Of a stretch of 52,862 nt of DNA, positions 16,978 to 26,286 are shown one piece after another (position 1 is the first letter of the stretch; the number at the start of each line of letters is the position of its first letter). A model generated the notes under the pieces. The model was not told where the DNA came from. It did not search any database and was given only the letters and a program-made list of their open reading frames with translations. The stretch is from Verrucomicrobiota bacterium (GTDB lineage: Bacteria; Verrucomicrobiota; Verrucomicrobiia; Limisphaerales; JACRJY01). The position numbers and the translations under genes were made by a program. The stretch spans positions 1 through 52,862 of the forward strand of contig JACRJY010000062.1 of NCBI GenBank assembly GCA_016235585.1, read 5' to 3'.

Positions 16978-19900
16978 TTACTTCTTCATCAGATACGCAA
17001 ACAGGTCGCGCGTCTGCTCCAGCGTCAGCGCCTCCAGCAGGCCTTCGGGCATGAGCGAGAGCGGCGAGGCGGCGAGCGATTTGATGTCCTGCCGTGCGAC
17101 TTTCGTCTGGTTGCCGAGCGGATCCATAATCGTGACGAACTGCGGCGTAGTCTCGGTCACGAGGCCGGTGATCGCCTGGTCGTCCTTGGTCGTGAGATTG
17201 AACGCGGTGAACTCCTCGCGGATGCCGAGGCTCGGATCCACGATCGCGGGCAGCATGAAATCAAGGTTGTCGCGCTCGTAGCCGGTGAGTTCGGGGCCGA
17301 TCTTGCCGCCCTCGCCGTTGAAGGTGTGGCACGTGGCGCACACCGTCTTGAAAAGCTCCCGGCCCTTCGCGACATCCGCGCCGCCGCGGCTGATGGCGTA
17401 GCGGAGGTTTTTCATCAACTGCTCCTTCTGCTCGTTCGTCGCGCGCAGGCTGCCCCAGTGTTTCTTGATGAGCTTGTCCACCTGCGCGTCGCCGAGCTTC
17501 TGCATGGCCAGGAGGCTGTTGATGCTCACCTGTTCCTTCTTCAACTGGCCGCGGTCCACGAGTTCGAGGAGCGAGCGCGCCCAGTCCGCGCGGCTGCTCA
17601 ACGCGCTCACGGCGGACGCGCGCACCTTGGAGCTGAAGCCGGGGAACAATTCCAGAATCGTCTGGCCGACTTCGGGCGAGTTGAAACGCGAGAGTGCCGA
17701 GAGCAGATCGAGCTTCGCCGTGTCCGCCTTCCCCTTCTTGAGCATCGCGGTGATCACTGGCACCGCCGCTTCAATGCGGCGCTCCGAGAGCAGTTCGAGG
17801 AAGCGCTTGCGGTCGGCGGCGCTGATCTTCGCGTCGGCGAGCGCAGCGACGGCGTCGGGCGCGGCGGGGGCGTGGTTGAGACGGAGCGCGAAACTCACGA
17901 GCGTCGGTGTGTGTGGACGCGTGTCCCAAACTTCGGCGACCTGCTTGGCGAGCGGCGCGGGCACGCTCGCGACGCGGTCGCCCTGAAGGCCGGCCTCCAT
18001 GCCTTTCACCAGTTCGTCCACGAATTCCGGCCCCGGCGCCATCGCAAGCAACTGCGCGGCGGTCTTGAAATTCTCGTCCGTGCGCTCGGCGGTGTAGCGC
18101 TGCCCCAACCGCGACACGATGAACTTGCTGAAGATTGGCGTCTGCCAGAGCGGCGTCTCCTTGAGCATCGCGAGCAACGCGTCGCGGTCGCTCACGGCCT
18201 TGCTTTCGAGCGCCCACCACGTCAGCAGCGGGATGTGTTTGTCGTTCACGTCCTCGGCGCGGAGGAGCGACTCGTGGAGAATCGGCAGCGCGTTCACCCC
18301 CGGCAGGCGCTTCGCGGTGCTCGCCACCTGCACGCGCACCTGCGCCTCGGCTTCCCTGCGCGCAAGTTCCTGGAGCTTGTTCTGAATCGCGGCAGGCAGC
18401 GGCTTCGGCTGGCGCGTCGAACTGCTGTAGCGCGCGGGCGGATAGCGGTCGCCGAGCAAACGCACCGTCCAGTAGCGGATGAACTCGTCCTTGTGCTCCA
18501 GCGTTTGCAGCGCGACCTCGTCGGTGAAGCCGCCGCTCGCATTGAGCGCCCAGAAACATTCCAGCGCGAACTGCCCCGTGTTTTCTGCGACGAGCTTCTT
18601 CAACTTCGGCACGAGGCTCGCGTCCTTGCGGTCATGGAAAATCCGGATCGCTGTCTGGCGGAAATATTTGTTCGGCTCCTTCAGCTTCTCGATGAGCTGG
18701 TCGTTGGAAAGTTTTGCGAGGTCGAACGGTTTCATCCGCTTCGCGCCCTCGGCGGCTTCAAGCCGGTAAATGCGGCCATGCGCGCGGTCCCACGTGTCGC
18801 GCGGATCCACGTGCGTCAAGCGGCTGTCATACCAGTCCGCCATGTAGATGCCGCCGTCGGGGCCGACCTTCGTGTCCACGGGGCGGAACCACCGGTCGTC
18901 GGTCAGCACGAGCGGGTCAATGTCGTCGGTGCGATACGTCGAGGTGTCGCGCGACAGCTTCGCGGCCATGACGCGGTTCATCAGCGACATCGGCGAGATG
19001 AGATGGCCCTCAAGCTGTGGAATCGCGCCGCCCTCGTAGATGCACATCGTCTGCGTGAAGCGCGGCGCGTAGCCCTTGTGCGCCATGTGCTCGAAAAACC
19101 CGAACGAATACGGGTTCATCAGCGGGCCGTGCTTGCCCCAGGTCTTGCTGGCGGCGCTGCCCTGCGGGTAATGCATCCCGCGCGTGTCGCCGTGGTTCGT
19201 GCCGGAGAAGGCACGGCCCTTCGCGTCGAACTCCAGGCTGAACGTGTTGCCGCCGCCCTCGCCGAACACCTCGAAATCCCCCGTCGCCGGATGATAGCGC
19301 CAGATCGCCTGCCCGAGAAATTTCACGCCCTTGATCGTCGAGTGGCAGGTGCTGCCGTGCGCGCCGTAAAGCCAGCCGTCCGGTCCCCACGCGAGGCTGT
19401 TCGCGCCCGAGTGCGTGTCTTCGAGGCCGAAGCCGCTCAGCGCGACGGTCGGATCGCCGTCGGGAATGTCGTCGCGGTTCTTGTCGGGGTAAAACATCAG
19501 GTAGGGCGGATTGAGCACCCACACGCCGCCGCGTCCGGTGACGACGCTGCGGGCGATGTTGAGGTCGGGGAGGAAAGTCTTGTGCGTCTCGTAAATGCCG
19601 TCGCCGTCCTTGTCCTCGTGGATGGACACCTTGTCGCGGCCCTTGAAATGGTTCGGCGGCGGCGGCGGCACCTTGTCGAAGACGGCGCGCAGATACTCGT
19701 CATACTTCACAATCTTCAGCCCGGCGGGAAACGGATACTGGATGTATTGCACGACCCAGAGCCGCCCGCGCTCGTCGAAGTGCATATTGAGCGGCTGCGT
19801 GACCTCCGGCTCGTGCGCGACAACCTCCATCTTCAGGCCGGGCGCGATTTTGAAATGCTTGATCGTCTCCTCCGGCGTGAGCGGCTTCGAGGTGTCTTCG

Positions 19901-20055
19901 AGCGCGCCCTTGCCCTTGAAACTTTTCACGAAGGCTTCGAGCGACGGGTCCACGTTCGGCCCGCCGGTCTGCGCGGCGACGAAGCCTGCGCTCAAAATAA
20001 TCAGGACGGTGAAGACGGGCAGACTCCGGGAGAGAATCCATGAACTGCGGTTCAC
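16978..20055 (-). CDS. large HEAT-repeat cytochrome c protein (Pirellula/Verrucomicrobium type)
   Basis: From a GTG at 20055 the protein has 1025 residues and a signal peptide directly at its start (SLPVFTVLIILSAGFVAAQ). An ATG at 20178 is also in frame and would add 41 residues, but those are encoded by a 16-bp-arm palindrome, so the GTG is preferred. The N-terminal 430 residues form a propeller-like dehydrogenase domain (LAWGPDGWLYGAHGS, GPDGGIYMADWYDSR). The middle is HEAT-like helices. The C-terminus has the heme site CATCH (Cys906, Cys909, His910) in the Planctomycetes/Verrucomicrobia heme-binding domain. It is periplasmic and probably passes electrons from oxidation of a sugar or alcohol. 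Confidence 0.88.
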   Translation of the reverse strand: MNRSSWILSRSLPVFTVLIILSAGFVAAQTGGPNVDPSLEAFVKSFKGKGALEDTSKPLTPEETIKHFKIAPGLKMEVVAHEPEVTQPLNMHFDERGRLWVVQYIQYPFPAGLKIVKYDEYLRAVFDKVPPPPPNHFKGRDKVSIHEDKDGDGIYETHKTFLPDLNIARSVVTGRGGVWVLNPPYLMFYPDKNRDDIPDGDPTVALSGFGLEDTHSGANSLAWGPDGWLYGAHGSTCHSTIKGVKFLGQAIWRYHPATGDFEVFGEGGGNTFSLEFDAKGRAFSGTNHGDTRGMHYPQGSAASKTWGKHGPLMNPYSFGFFEHMAHKGYAPRFTQTMCIYEGGAIPQLEGHLISPMSLMNRVMAAKLSRDTSTYRTDDIDPLVLTDDRWFRPVDTKVGPDGGIYMADWYDSRLTHVDPRDTWDRAHGRIYRLEAAEGAKRMKPFDLAKLSNDQLIEKLKEPNKYFRQTAIRIFHDRKDASLVPKLKKLVAENTGQFALECFWALNASGGFTDEVALQTLEHKDEFIRYWTVRLLGDRYPPARYSSSTRQPKPLPAAIQNKLQELARREAEAQVRVQVASTAKRLPGVNALPILHESLLRAEDVNDKHIPLLTWWALESKAVSDRDALLAMLKETPLWQTPIFSKFIVSRLGQRYTAERTDENFKTAAQLLAMAPGPEFVDELVKGMEAGLQGDRVASVPAPLAKQVAEVWDTRPHTPTLVSFALRLNHAPAAPDAVAALADAKISAADRKRFLELLSERRIEAAVPVITAMLKKGKADTAKLDLLSALSRFNSPEVGQTILELFPGFSSKVRASAVSALSSRADWARSLLELVDRGQLKKEQVSINSLLAMQKLGDAQVDKLIKKHWGSLRATNEQKEQLMKNLRYAISRGGADVAKGRELFKTVCATCHTFNGEGGKIGPELTGYERDNLDFMLPAIVDPSLGIREEFTAFNLTTKDDQAITGLVTETTPQFVTIMDPLGNQTKVARQDIKSLAASPLSLMPEGLLEALTLEQTRDLFAYLMKK

Positions 20056-20080
20056 GAGAGAGGCTTCGGCATCTGGACGC

Positions 20081-20149
20081 GGCGTTTGGTGTCCACGCTT
20101 TAGCGTGTCCCCGGTCGCCAGGCACCCTGAAGGGTGGACACCAAACGCC
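20081..20149. repeat. REP-like palindromic element overlapping a possible N-terminus
   Basis: A perfect 16-nt inverted repeat, GGCGTTTGGTGTCCAC at 20081-20096 and its complement at 20134-20149, encloses two small hairpins (ACGCTTTAGCGT and CCCTGAAGGG). It lies just upstream of the preferred GTG start of the heme protein gene, in the 412-bp divergent gap shared with the dioxygenase gene. Confidence 0.75.
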
Positions 20150-20268
20150 CGATCCACGGAAAGAGAGAGAGTTTTCATGGCAATGGAACAGTTGACGGGA
20201 AATTCATGCCCGAATTCGACTCCGCGCACAAGCAATGGAAATACGGAGCGCATCCGCGCACTGCCCCT

Positions 20269-20375
20269 GTAGCGCAGGCGTCCTCGCCTGCGGGTTCTGG
20301 CCGCGTCTCGCGGCCAGGCCAGGGACACGGGGCGCGGACGCCCCGCGAACCCGCAGCCGAGGACGGCTGCGCTAC
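20269..20375. repeat. REP-like cruciform element with nested hairpins
   Basis: Two 29-nt arms (20269-20297 and 20347-20375) are inverted copies with two mismatches. Those two changes fall in an inner hairpin of each arm and keep it paired: GCAGGCG/CGCCTGC on the left, GCAGCCG/CGGCTGC on the right. Between the arms are two more hairpins, TGGCCGCG/CGCGGCCA at 20298-20316 and GGGGCG/CGCCCC. The compensatory pattern suggests that the structure is selected. It is the second palindrome in the divergent gap between the heme protein and the dioxygenase. Confidence 0.8.
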
Positions 20376-20467
20376 GAACGGAAGCAGCGTCCCCGGTTGC
20401 GCTCGAAAAAACGGAACCCTTGGGTGCAAACTTGCCAGCGCCCGCGCCAGTCCCTATTCTGCCGTCC

Positions 20468-21433
20468 ATGACCACCACCGCCGAAGCCGCCGCGCGAAAG
20501 CCCGCCGCGCGCATCCCTGCCGCGAAAAGTTGGCGCGCCAACACCCTCGACTCGCCGCAGAACTGGTATCTGCCGCTCACCGAACGCTGCGTGACGGCCA
20601 TCGCCGAAATGTGCGACGCCCTTCGCCCCCAGCCCAGGCCGGTGCAGGAAGTTCGCTGGAGCGACGCGCAGCGCGAAAGCCTGCGCGCGGATTTGGCCCC
20701 GGCGCGGGCGGCGCTGGAGGACGGGCGCGGATTTGTCATCCTCACATTTCCGGTCGAGCGTTTTCCGAAGGCGGAGTGGCCGCTCGTGTATTGGCTGACC
20801 GGGCAGTTGCTGGGCGAGCCGTTCGAGCAGAACGTGCAGGGCACGGTGCTCTACGACGTGACGGACAAGGGCCAGGACCTCACGAAGGGCGCGCGCTTCA
20901 GCGTGACGAATTACGAGAGCAGCTTTCACACGGACAATTCCTTCGGTGGCGACGTGCTCGACTACGTGGGGCTGCTCTGCCTGGAAGTCGCGAAGGCCGG
21001 CGGCGTGAGCCAGATGATGAGCGGCTACGCGGTGCATGACGAGCTTGCGCGCCATCATCCCGCCGAACTCGCGCTGCTCTGCCAGCCCTTCCATGTGGAT
21101 CGCCGCGGCGGGCTGCGGCCCGGCGAGACGCCGACGGCGCATTTTCCCGTCATGCAGTGGGACGGCGGCGAACTGCTCCTGCGCTATCTACGGTTTTGGA
21201 TTCAGGCGGGCCACGAGAAGGTCGGCCAGCCGCTCACGCCCGCGCAGGCCAAGGCGCTCGACACGCTGGATGAAGTGCTCAAGCAGCGCGACCTGATGGC
21301 GGAATTTTCCGTGAAGCCCGGCGACATATTTTTCATCAACAACCGCTGGCTGCTGCACAACCGGACGGCCTTTGAGGACTGGCCGGAACTGGAACGCCGC
21401 CGGCATCTGGTGCGGCTGTGGATAAAGAAGTAG
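20468..21433 (+). CDS. TauD/TfdA-family Fe(II)/2-oxoglutarate dioxygenase
   Basis: The 321-residue protein starts at MTTTAEAAARKPAAR. It carries the iron-binding triad of the TauD fold: the HxD pair in SSFHTDNSFGG and the distal histidine in RWLLHNRTAF, with the arginine that holds 2-oxoglutarate in ERRRHLVRLW. The central part (DYVGLLCLEVAKAGG) matches the family core. Such enzymes hydroxylate small organic substrates such as taurine, other sulfonates, or gamma-butyrobetaine-like acids. Given the sulfatase neighbours a sulfonate or sulfate ester is possible, but this is only inference. It is divergent from the heme protein gene. Confidence 0.85.
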   Translation: MTTTAEAAARKPAARIPAAKSWRANTLDSPQNWYLPLTERCVTAIAEMCDALRPQPRPVQEVRWSDAQRESLRADLAPARAALEDGRGFVILTFPVERFPKAEWPLVYWLTGQLLGEPFEQNVQGTVLYDVTDKGQDLTKGARFSVTNYESSFHTDNSFGGDVLDYVGLLCLEVAKAGGVSQMMSGYAVHDELARHHPAELALLCQPFHVDRRGGLRPGETPTAHFPVMQWDGGELLLRYLRFWIQAGHEKVGQPLTPAQAKALDTLDEVLKQRDLMAEFSVKPGDIFFINNRWLLHNRTAFEDWPELERRRHLVRLWIKK

Positions 21434-21531
21434 CTGCAAGTGTCTAACCGGCCATGATTCCGTTGAGGGAGTTGACCATTGGCCCAGAAGTGTTCGGGTT
21501 GAGGTTATAATTCATTCAAGCAAGCGCGCGA

Positions 21532-23292
21532 TCATGGTTGGCCTCCGGTGCCCCGCTTCTTTCCCAGCTCCTTCTTCAGCTTCGCCAGGGGCAAGGTGTT
21601 GATCACGTCGTCCTTCGTCAGCCAGCCTTTGCGCGCGATGCCCGCGCCGAGCCGCAGGAAGCCCGCGTGCTCCAGCCGGTGCGCGTCGCAGTTGATGACG
21701 CACTTCACGCCCTTGCCCTTGGCGTATTGCCAGAGCCGCCAGTCCATGTCGAAGCGGTAGGGGTTCGCGTTCAGCTCGATCCATGTGCCGGTCGCGGCGC
21801 AGGCGTCAATCACCGCGTGCTGGTTGAGCTTCTGCGCGTCGCGCTCGAGCAGCAGCCGCCCGGTCAGGTGGCCAATCATGTGGACAAACGGGTTTTCCGC
21901 CGCGCGAATGAGCCGCTTCGTGTTGTCCGCCTCGTCGCTGCCGGCCACGTGCAGGCTCGCGACGACGACGTCGAGTTCCGCGAGCAAGTCATCGTCGAAG
22001 TCGAGCCGTTCCTTCAGAACATCCACCTCGGTGCCGGTGAGCAGGCGGAAGTCGCTGCCTTCGTCGGCGTAAGTTTTGTTCACGGTGGCGACGGCCTTGA
22101 GCTGCTGGCGCAGCCGTGCGGGGTCGAGCCCGTTGGCCTGGAAGCTCGCGCGCGAATGGTCGGTGATGGCCCAGTAATCGCAGCCCAGTTCAGCCATGTG
22201 CGCGGCAATGGCTTCGAGCGTGTCGCGGCCGTCGCTCCAGTTCGAGTGGTTGTGCAGCGAGCCGCGCAGGTCAGTCCACTCGATGAGGCGGGGCAGTTCG
22301 TCCTTTTCGCCGGCCGTGAATTCGCCGTGGTCCTCGCGCAGCTCCGGCGGGATGTAAGGCAGGTCGAGCGTCTGGAAAATGTCCTCCTCGGTCTTGCACG
22401 GCACGAGCAGCTTCGGGTCGCGCGTTTCCTCCGTGGACTTGAACAGGCCGTATTCATTGAGCCGCAGGCCGCGCGCGATGGCCCGCTGGCGCATGACGAT
22501 GTTGTGCTCCTTGCTGCCGGTGAAGTAGGCGAGCGCGAAGGGATACTCGGCGTCGCTCACCACGCGCAGGTCGGCCTGGATGCCGCCGGTGAGAATCACG
22601 CTGGCCTTGGTCTCGCCCTTGGCGCTGACGTTGAGAATGCCCGGCTGGCTGGTGAAAAATTCGATGACGGCGGCGGGCTTCTTCGACGACACGAGGAAAT
22701 CAATGTCGCCGATGACCTCCTTGAAGCGGCGCACGCTGCCCGCCGTGCTGCACCGAATCACGTCGGGATGCCCGCGCAGGCTTTCGAGCACCGGCTCGGC
22801 CACAACGAGCGCCTGGCTCAAGTGGTGTTTGCTCGCGTAGGTGCGGCTGAACTGGATGCCTTCGAGGATTTTTGCCTGCGTCTTTTCGCCGAAGCCGTCG
22901 AGCGCGGCGACTTGGCCGGCCTGGCACGCGGCTTCGAGCTTTTCCACCGTGTCCACGCCGAGTTCGTCGTGCATCTTCTTCACCTTCTTCGGGCCGAGGC
23001 CGGGGATGCGGAGCATCTCGACGAGGCCGGGCGGCACGGAGGCCTTGAGTTCCTCGTAGTAAGGCAGCTTGCCGGTGGTGACGAGCGTGGTGATTTTCTC
23101 GACGAGCGCCTCGCCGAAGCCCTTGAGCTCGCCGAGGCGCTGCTCGGCGACAAGTTTTTCGAGCGGCTCGGCGAGGCCTTCGAGCGTGCGCGCGGCGTTC
23201 GAGTAGGCGCGCGTCTTGAAGGGGTTCTCGCCCTTCAATTCGAGCAGCGTGCCGATTTCCGTGAGAATCTCGGCGACTTTTTCTTTGTCCAT
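21532..23292 (-). CDS. polX: DNA polymerase X family protein with PHP domain (PolX)
   Basis: The 586-residue protein matches the bacterial PolX layout: an N-terminal helix-hairpin-helix region (IPGLGPKKVKKMHDELG near 95-112 and LDGFGEKTQAKILEG near 131-145), the nucleotidyltransferase GS motif AGSVRR at 184-189 with the metal pair DID at 196-198, and a C-terminal PHP domain starting LHNHSNWSDG with further metal ligands in DHS and in NCDAHR. PolX fills short gaps in repair, and the PHP domain is a 3'-5' exonuclease. Length is standard (about 570-590). It stands alone between the dioxygenase and the permease. Confidence 0.95.
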   Translation of the reverse strand: MDKEKVAEILTEIGTLLELKGENPFKTRAYSNAARTLEGLAEPLEKLVAEQRLGELKGFGEALVEKITTLVTTGKLPYYEELKASVPPGLVEMLRIPGLGPKKVKKMHDELGVDTVEKLEAACQAGQVAALDGFGEKTQAKILEGIQFSRTYASKHHLSQALVVAEPVLESLRGHPDVIRCSTAGSVRRFKEVIGDIDFLVSSKKPAAVIEFFTSQPGILNVSAKGETKASVILTGGIQADLRVVSDAEYPFALAYFTGSKEHNIVMRQRAIARGLRLNEYGLFKSTEETRDPKLLVPCKTEEDIFQTLDLPYIPPELREDHGEFTAGEKDELPRLIEWTDLRGSLHNHSNWSDGRDTLEAIAAHMAELGCDYWAITDHSRASFQANGLDPARLRQQLKAVATVNKTYADEGSDFRLLTGTEVDVLKERLDFDDDLLAELDVVVASLHVAGSDEADNTKRLIRAAENPFVHMIGHLTGRLLLERDAQKLNQHAVIDACAATGTWIELNANPYRFDMDWRLWQYAKGKGVKCVINCDAHRLEHAGFLRLGAGIARKGWLTKDDVINTLPLAKLKKELGKKRGTGGQP

Positions 23293-23356
23293 GGCGGCAG
23301 GGTAGCAAAGGCGCGTTGAGCGAGGCCATTTTGAAATCGTCCGGCGGTGAATGATT

Positions 23357-24790
23357 TCAAACCAGCGGGAACAGTTTCGCCAGCAGCATCACGACGCCCA
23401 GCCCGGTCAGCCCCATCAGGCTCACCATCGGCGAAAAGGTCATCATGCACTCCTTCTCGGTGAAGCCGCTCATCTTGCAGATGACCCAGAAGCCGCTGTC
23501 GTTCATCCATGGAATCATCTTCGAGCCGCAGCCGATGGCCAGCGCGACCCAGAGCGGATGGAAGCCGAGCAGCTCCGGCGTCGCCATGCCGCCCACCACG
23601 CCGACGGCGGTGATCATCGCCACGGTGGCCGAGCCTTGCGCGATGCGCACGAGCGCGGAAACCGCCCACGCCAGCGGCAGGATGCCAATGCTGTAGGCCT
23701 CCGAAAGCTCCTGCACGCGCGGCCCGATGCCGCATTGCTGGAGCACGCCGCCAAACGCCCCGCCCGCCGCAGTGATGAGGATGATCGAGCCGGCCTCCTC
23801 CAGCGCCTTGTCCACGCGGCGGGTGAAGACTTCGCCGTGGTTGCGCCCCTGCCAGACGAGCGTGCCCAGGCCGATCAGCGCGGAAATGCCGAGCGCGACG
23901 TTGGCATCACCGAGCGTGCGGATGAGCGAGACCAGTCCCGGCGGCCACGAGGCGATGGTCTGCCTCCATTCCGGCGAATCCAGCGGCGTGCTGGCGCTGA
24001 TGAGCAACACGGGCAGGACGATGGGCAGCGCCGCCAGCCAGAACGGCGGGAGTTCCTTTTCATCGCGCTGAGAAAGTTTTTCCAGATCCGCCAACGGGGT
24101 ATGCGCGCTTTCCCGCAGCGGGATGTCGAAGCGGCGGTTCACCCAGTGCGCGAAGGCCCAGCCCACGCCCGCCGTCACGGCCCCGACCACGCAACCGCCG
24201 AGGATCATCAGGCCCATGTTGACCTTCAATTCGGCGGCGACAAAGAGCGGCCCCGGCGTCGGCGGCACCAGCGAATGCGTCATCGTCGCGCCGGCGATGA
24301 TGGAGAGGACGTAGAGCGTGTAGTTGCGGCCCGTCCGCAGGCGCAGCGCCTTGCCGAGCGGGATCATCAGCAGGAACACCGTGTCAAAAAACACCGGGAT
24401 GCCCAGCAGGAATCCGCTCGACAGGAACGCCAGCGGCGCGCGCGCCTCGCCCAGCAGGCGCAGCGTCGTGCGCACGATGCGGTCGGCCCCGCCGCTATCG
24501 AGCAGGCATTTGCCCACGATGGTCGCGAGCGCCACAAGCACGCCGATGCGCCCGGCGGTGCTGCCGAACTCGCGCGTGACCCGCTCGATGGCGGGCTGCC
24601 CGGCGACCTTTTGCGCCGCCTCGGGGGAAAGTTTCTTGCTGATTCCGTGCTGGACGATGGCGGCCGCCGGCGTGAGCGCGGCGACGAGGAGCGCGCCGAG
24701 CACGAGCGCGAGGAAGGCGTGCAGGCGCAGGGCGAGGATGCCGCCGAGCACCACGACCATCCCGAAAAATAAAATCCACAGCGGATCCAT
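23357..24790 (-). CDS. GntP family permease (gluconate/sugar-acid:H+ symporter)
   Basis: A 477-residue, strongly hydrophobic protein with about 12-14 membrane segments, a length typical of GntP. Characteristic parts include the N-terminal LRLHAFLALVLGALLVAAL, the GIPVFFDTVFLLMIPL segment, MTHSLVPPTPGP and the late ATPELLGFHP/PWMNDSGFW region. GntP proteins import gluconate and related sugar acids by proton symport. No kinase or dehydratase for gluconate is next to it. With the Gfo/Idh and sulfatase genes nearby, a sugar acid from glycan breakdown is a plausible substrate (inference). Confidence 0.92.
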   Translation of the reverse strand: MDPLWILFFGMVVVLGGILALRLHAFLALVLGALLVAALTPAAAIVQHGISKKLSPEAAQKVAGQPAIERVTREFGSTAGRIGVLVALATIVGKCLLDSGGADRIVRTTLRLLGEARAPLAFLSSGFLLGIPVFFDTVFLLMIPLGKALRLRTGRNYTLYVLSIIAGATMTHSLVPPTPGPLFVAAELKVNMGLMILGGCVVGAVTAGVGWAFAHWVNRRFDIPLRESAHTPLADLEKLSQRDEKELPPFWLAALPIVLPVLLISASTPLDSPEWRQTIASWPPGLVSLIRTLGDANVALGISALIGLGTLVWQGRNHGEVFTRRVDKALEEAGSIILITAAGGAFGGVLQQCGIGPRVQELSEAYSIGILPLAWAVSALVRIAQGSATVAMITAVGVVGGMATPELLGFHPLWVALAIGCGSKMIPWMNDSGFWVICKMSGFTEKECMMTFSPMVSLMGLTGLGVVMLLAKLFPLV

Positions 24791-24935
24791 GCGCGTTTCG
24801 CCTTCGTGGGAGACGGGCGGATTGTTTCGGGACGCCCGCGGCTTGTCGAGTCATTCCCGGTTGCGGGGCAGCCGTGGGGAGCACAATGGGGCTGTCTGGC
24901 TTTACAGCGCGCGGCGCGCGGGGCTAGGCTTCGGC

Positions 24936-26084
24936 GTGCGCACCATCTACCTCGACTACAACGCGACCACGCCGCTGGACCCGCAGGTGCGCGAGGCGAT
25001 GCTGCCGTTCCTCGGCGAGGTCTGGGGCAACCCGTCCAGCGTGCATCACGTCGGGCGGCGGGCGCGGGCGGCGCTGGACGACGCGCGTGACCGTGTGGCG
25101 GTGGTGTTCGGCAGCAAATCGAGCGAAATCGTCTTCACCAGCGGCGGCACGGAGAGCAACAACCTCGCGATTTTTGGCACGGCGCGGCTGATGCGCGACA
25201 AGGGACGTCACCTGATCACTTCGGCGGTCGAGCACCATGCGGTGCTGCACTCCTTCGAGCATCTGGCGCGCAAAGAAGGCTTTGAAGTCACCTATCTGCC
25301 GGTGGATTCGACCGGGTGCGTGGCGGTGGAGTCTTTGGCGGAAGCGATTCGCAAGGACACCGTGCTCGTCTCCGTCATGGCCGCGAACAACGAGGTGGGA
25401 ACCATCCAGCCCGTCGCGGAAATGGGCGCGTTCTGCCGCGAGCGCGGGGTGTTGTTTCACACGGATGCGGTGCAGTGGTTCGGCAAGGAGCCGTTTGCGT
25501 CCATCCATCAGTTCAACGCGGACTTGGTGAGCGTCTGCGCGCACAAACTTCACGGGCCGAAGGGGGCGGGCGCGCTGTTCATCCGTTCGCCGCTGCATCC
25601 CGACCCGATTCTTTTCGGCGGCGGGCACGAGAACGAGCGCCGGGCGGGAACGGAAAATCTGGCGGGAACAGTGGGCTTCATGCGGGCGGCCGAGTTGTTT
25701 GTGAAGAATCCCGTGTTTCCAAAGGAACCGCTGCTGAATCTGTCGCACGGGTTGCTGAAACAATTGGACAGCATGGATGGAGTTTCCTTTCGCGGCTCGC
25801 GGGCAGCGCGTTTGGCGAACACAGTTTCCTTTTCGGTCAAGGGTTTGGACAGCATTGCCCTGCTGGCCGGACTGGATTTGGAGGGAGTTTGCGCATCGAG
25901 CGGTTCGGCGTGCTCGGCGGGGTCGCTGGAGCCGTCGCATGTCTTGAAGGCGATGGGCGTCGGAGAGCAGGAGGCAAACTCGCTCGTCCGGTTTTCGCTG
26001 GGTCGAGAGACTACACGCGTAGACATCGAAGCCCTCTCCGCCATCCTGCCCAAGGTCATCCGCCGGGCGAAAGGCACGGAATAA
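24936..26084 (+). CDS. cysteine desulfurase (NifS/IscS family)
   Basis: The 382-residue protein starts at a GTG (VRTIYLDYNATTPLDPQV); the frame is open upstream but that part is not family-like. PLP-binding and catalytic parts are intact: TSGGTESNN, the histidine block SAVEHHAVL, the Schiff-base lysine in VCAHKLHGPKG, and the mobile-loop cysteine in ASSGSACSAGS. It removes sulfur from cysteine for Fe-S cluster or tRNA thiolation. The SSGSACSAG loop indicates the class II-like NifS/IscS type rather than SufS. No scaffold gene (IscU or SufBCD) is adjacent. Confidence 0.93.
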   Translation: MRTIYLDYNATTPLDPQVREAMLPFLGEVWGNPSSVHHVGRRARAALDDARDRVAVVFGSKSSEIVFTSGGTESNNLAIFGTARLMRDKGRHLITSAVEHHAVLHSFEHLARKEGFEVTYLPVDSTGCVAVESLAEAIRKDTVLVSVMAANNEVGTIQPVAEMGAFCRERGVLFHTDAVQWFGKEPFASIHQFNADLVSVCAHKLHGPKGAGALFIRSPLHPDPILFGGGHENERRAGTENLAGTVGFMRAAELFVKNPVFPKEPLLNLSHGLLKQLDSMDGVSFRGSRAARLANTVSFSVKGLDSIALLAGLDLEGVCASSGSACSAGSLEPSHVLKAMGVGEQEANSLVRFSLGRETTRVDIEALSAILPKVIRRAKGTE

Positions 26085-26204
26085 CCCCGGCGACGCCTGC
26101 CAATAACATTCCAACAATGTGAACTTCCCCGACTTCACTCCGCTTCACCCGGCTCTGCGTCGGCCCTGTCACCAGTCCACCAGCCATTGTGGCCCCGGCC
26201 CGGC

Positions 26205-26233
26205 TTGACACCGTGAGTTGTTTTACTTATTCA
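26205..26233 (+). promoter_or_regulatory. possible sigma-70 promoter for dnaN
   Basis: A consensus -35 TTGACA at 26205-26210 is followed after 17 nt by TATTCA at 26228-26233, a weak -10. It lies in an AT-richer patch of the 202-bp gap and ends 53 bp before the dnaN ATG. The -10 lacks the final T, so the call is tentative. Confidence 0.35.
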
Positions 26234-26286
26234 CAGCCCCTAATAAGAGTGGATTTTGTCGCGAATTGAATCTATCAATAGCCCCC

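Noticed and set aside
16357-20043. Very long plus-strand open frame of over 1200 codons opposite the heme protein and SGNH-like genes
   Set aside because: It has no recognisable domain and a composition typical of an antisense frame; the opposite strand encodes a heme site and propeller motifs.
24324-24935. Upstream extension of the cysteine desulfurase frame
   Set aside because: The frame is open but the residues are serine/arginine-rich and not family-like, and they overlap the permease gene on the other strand.
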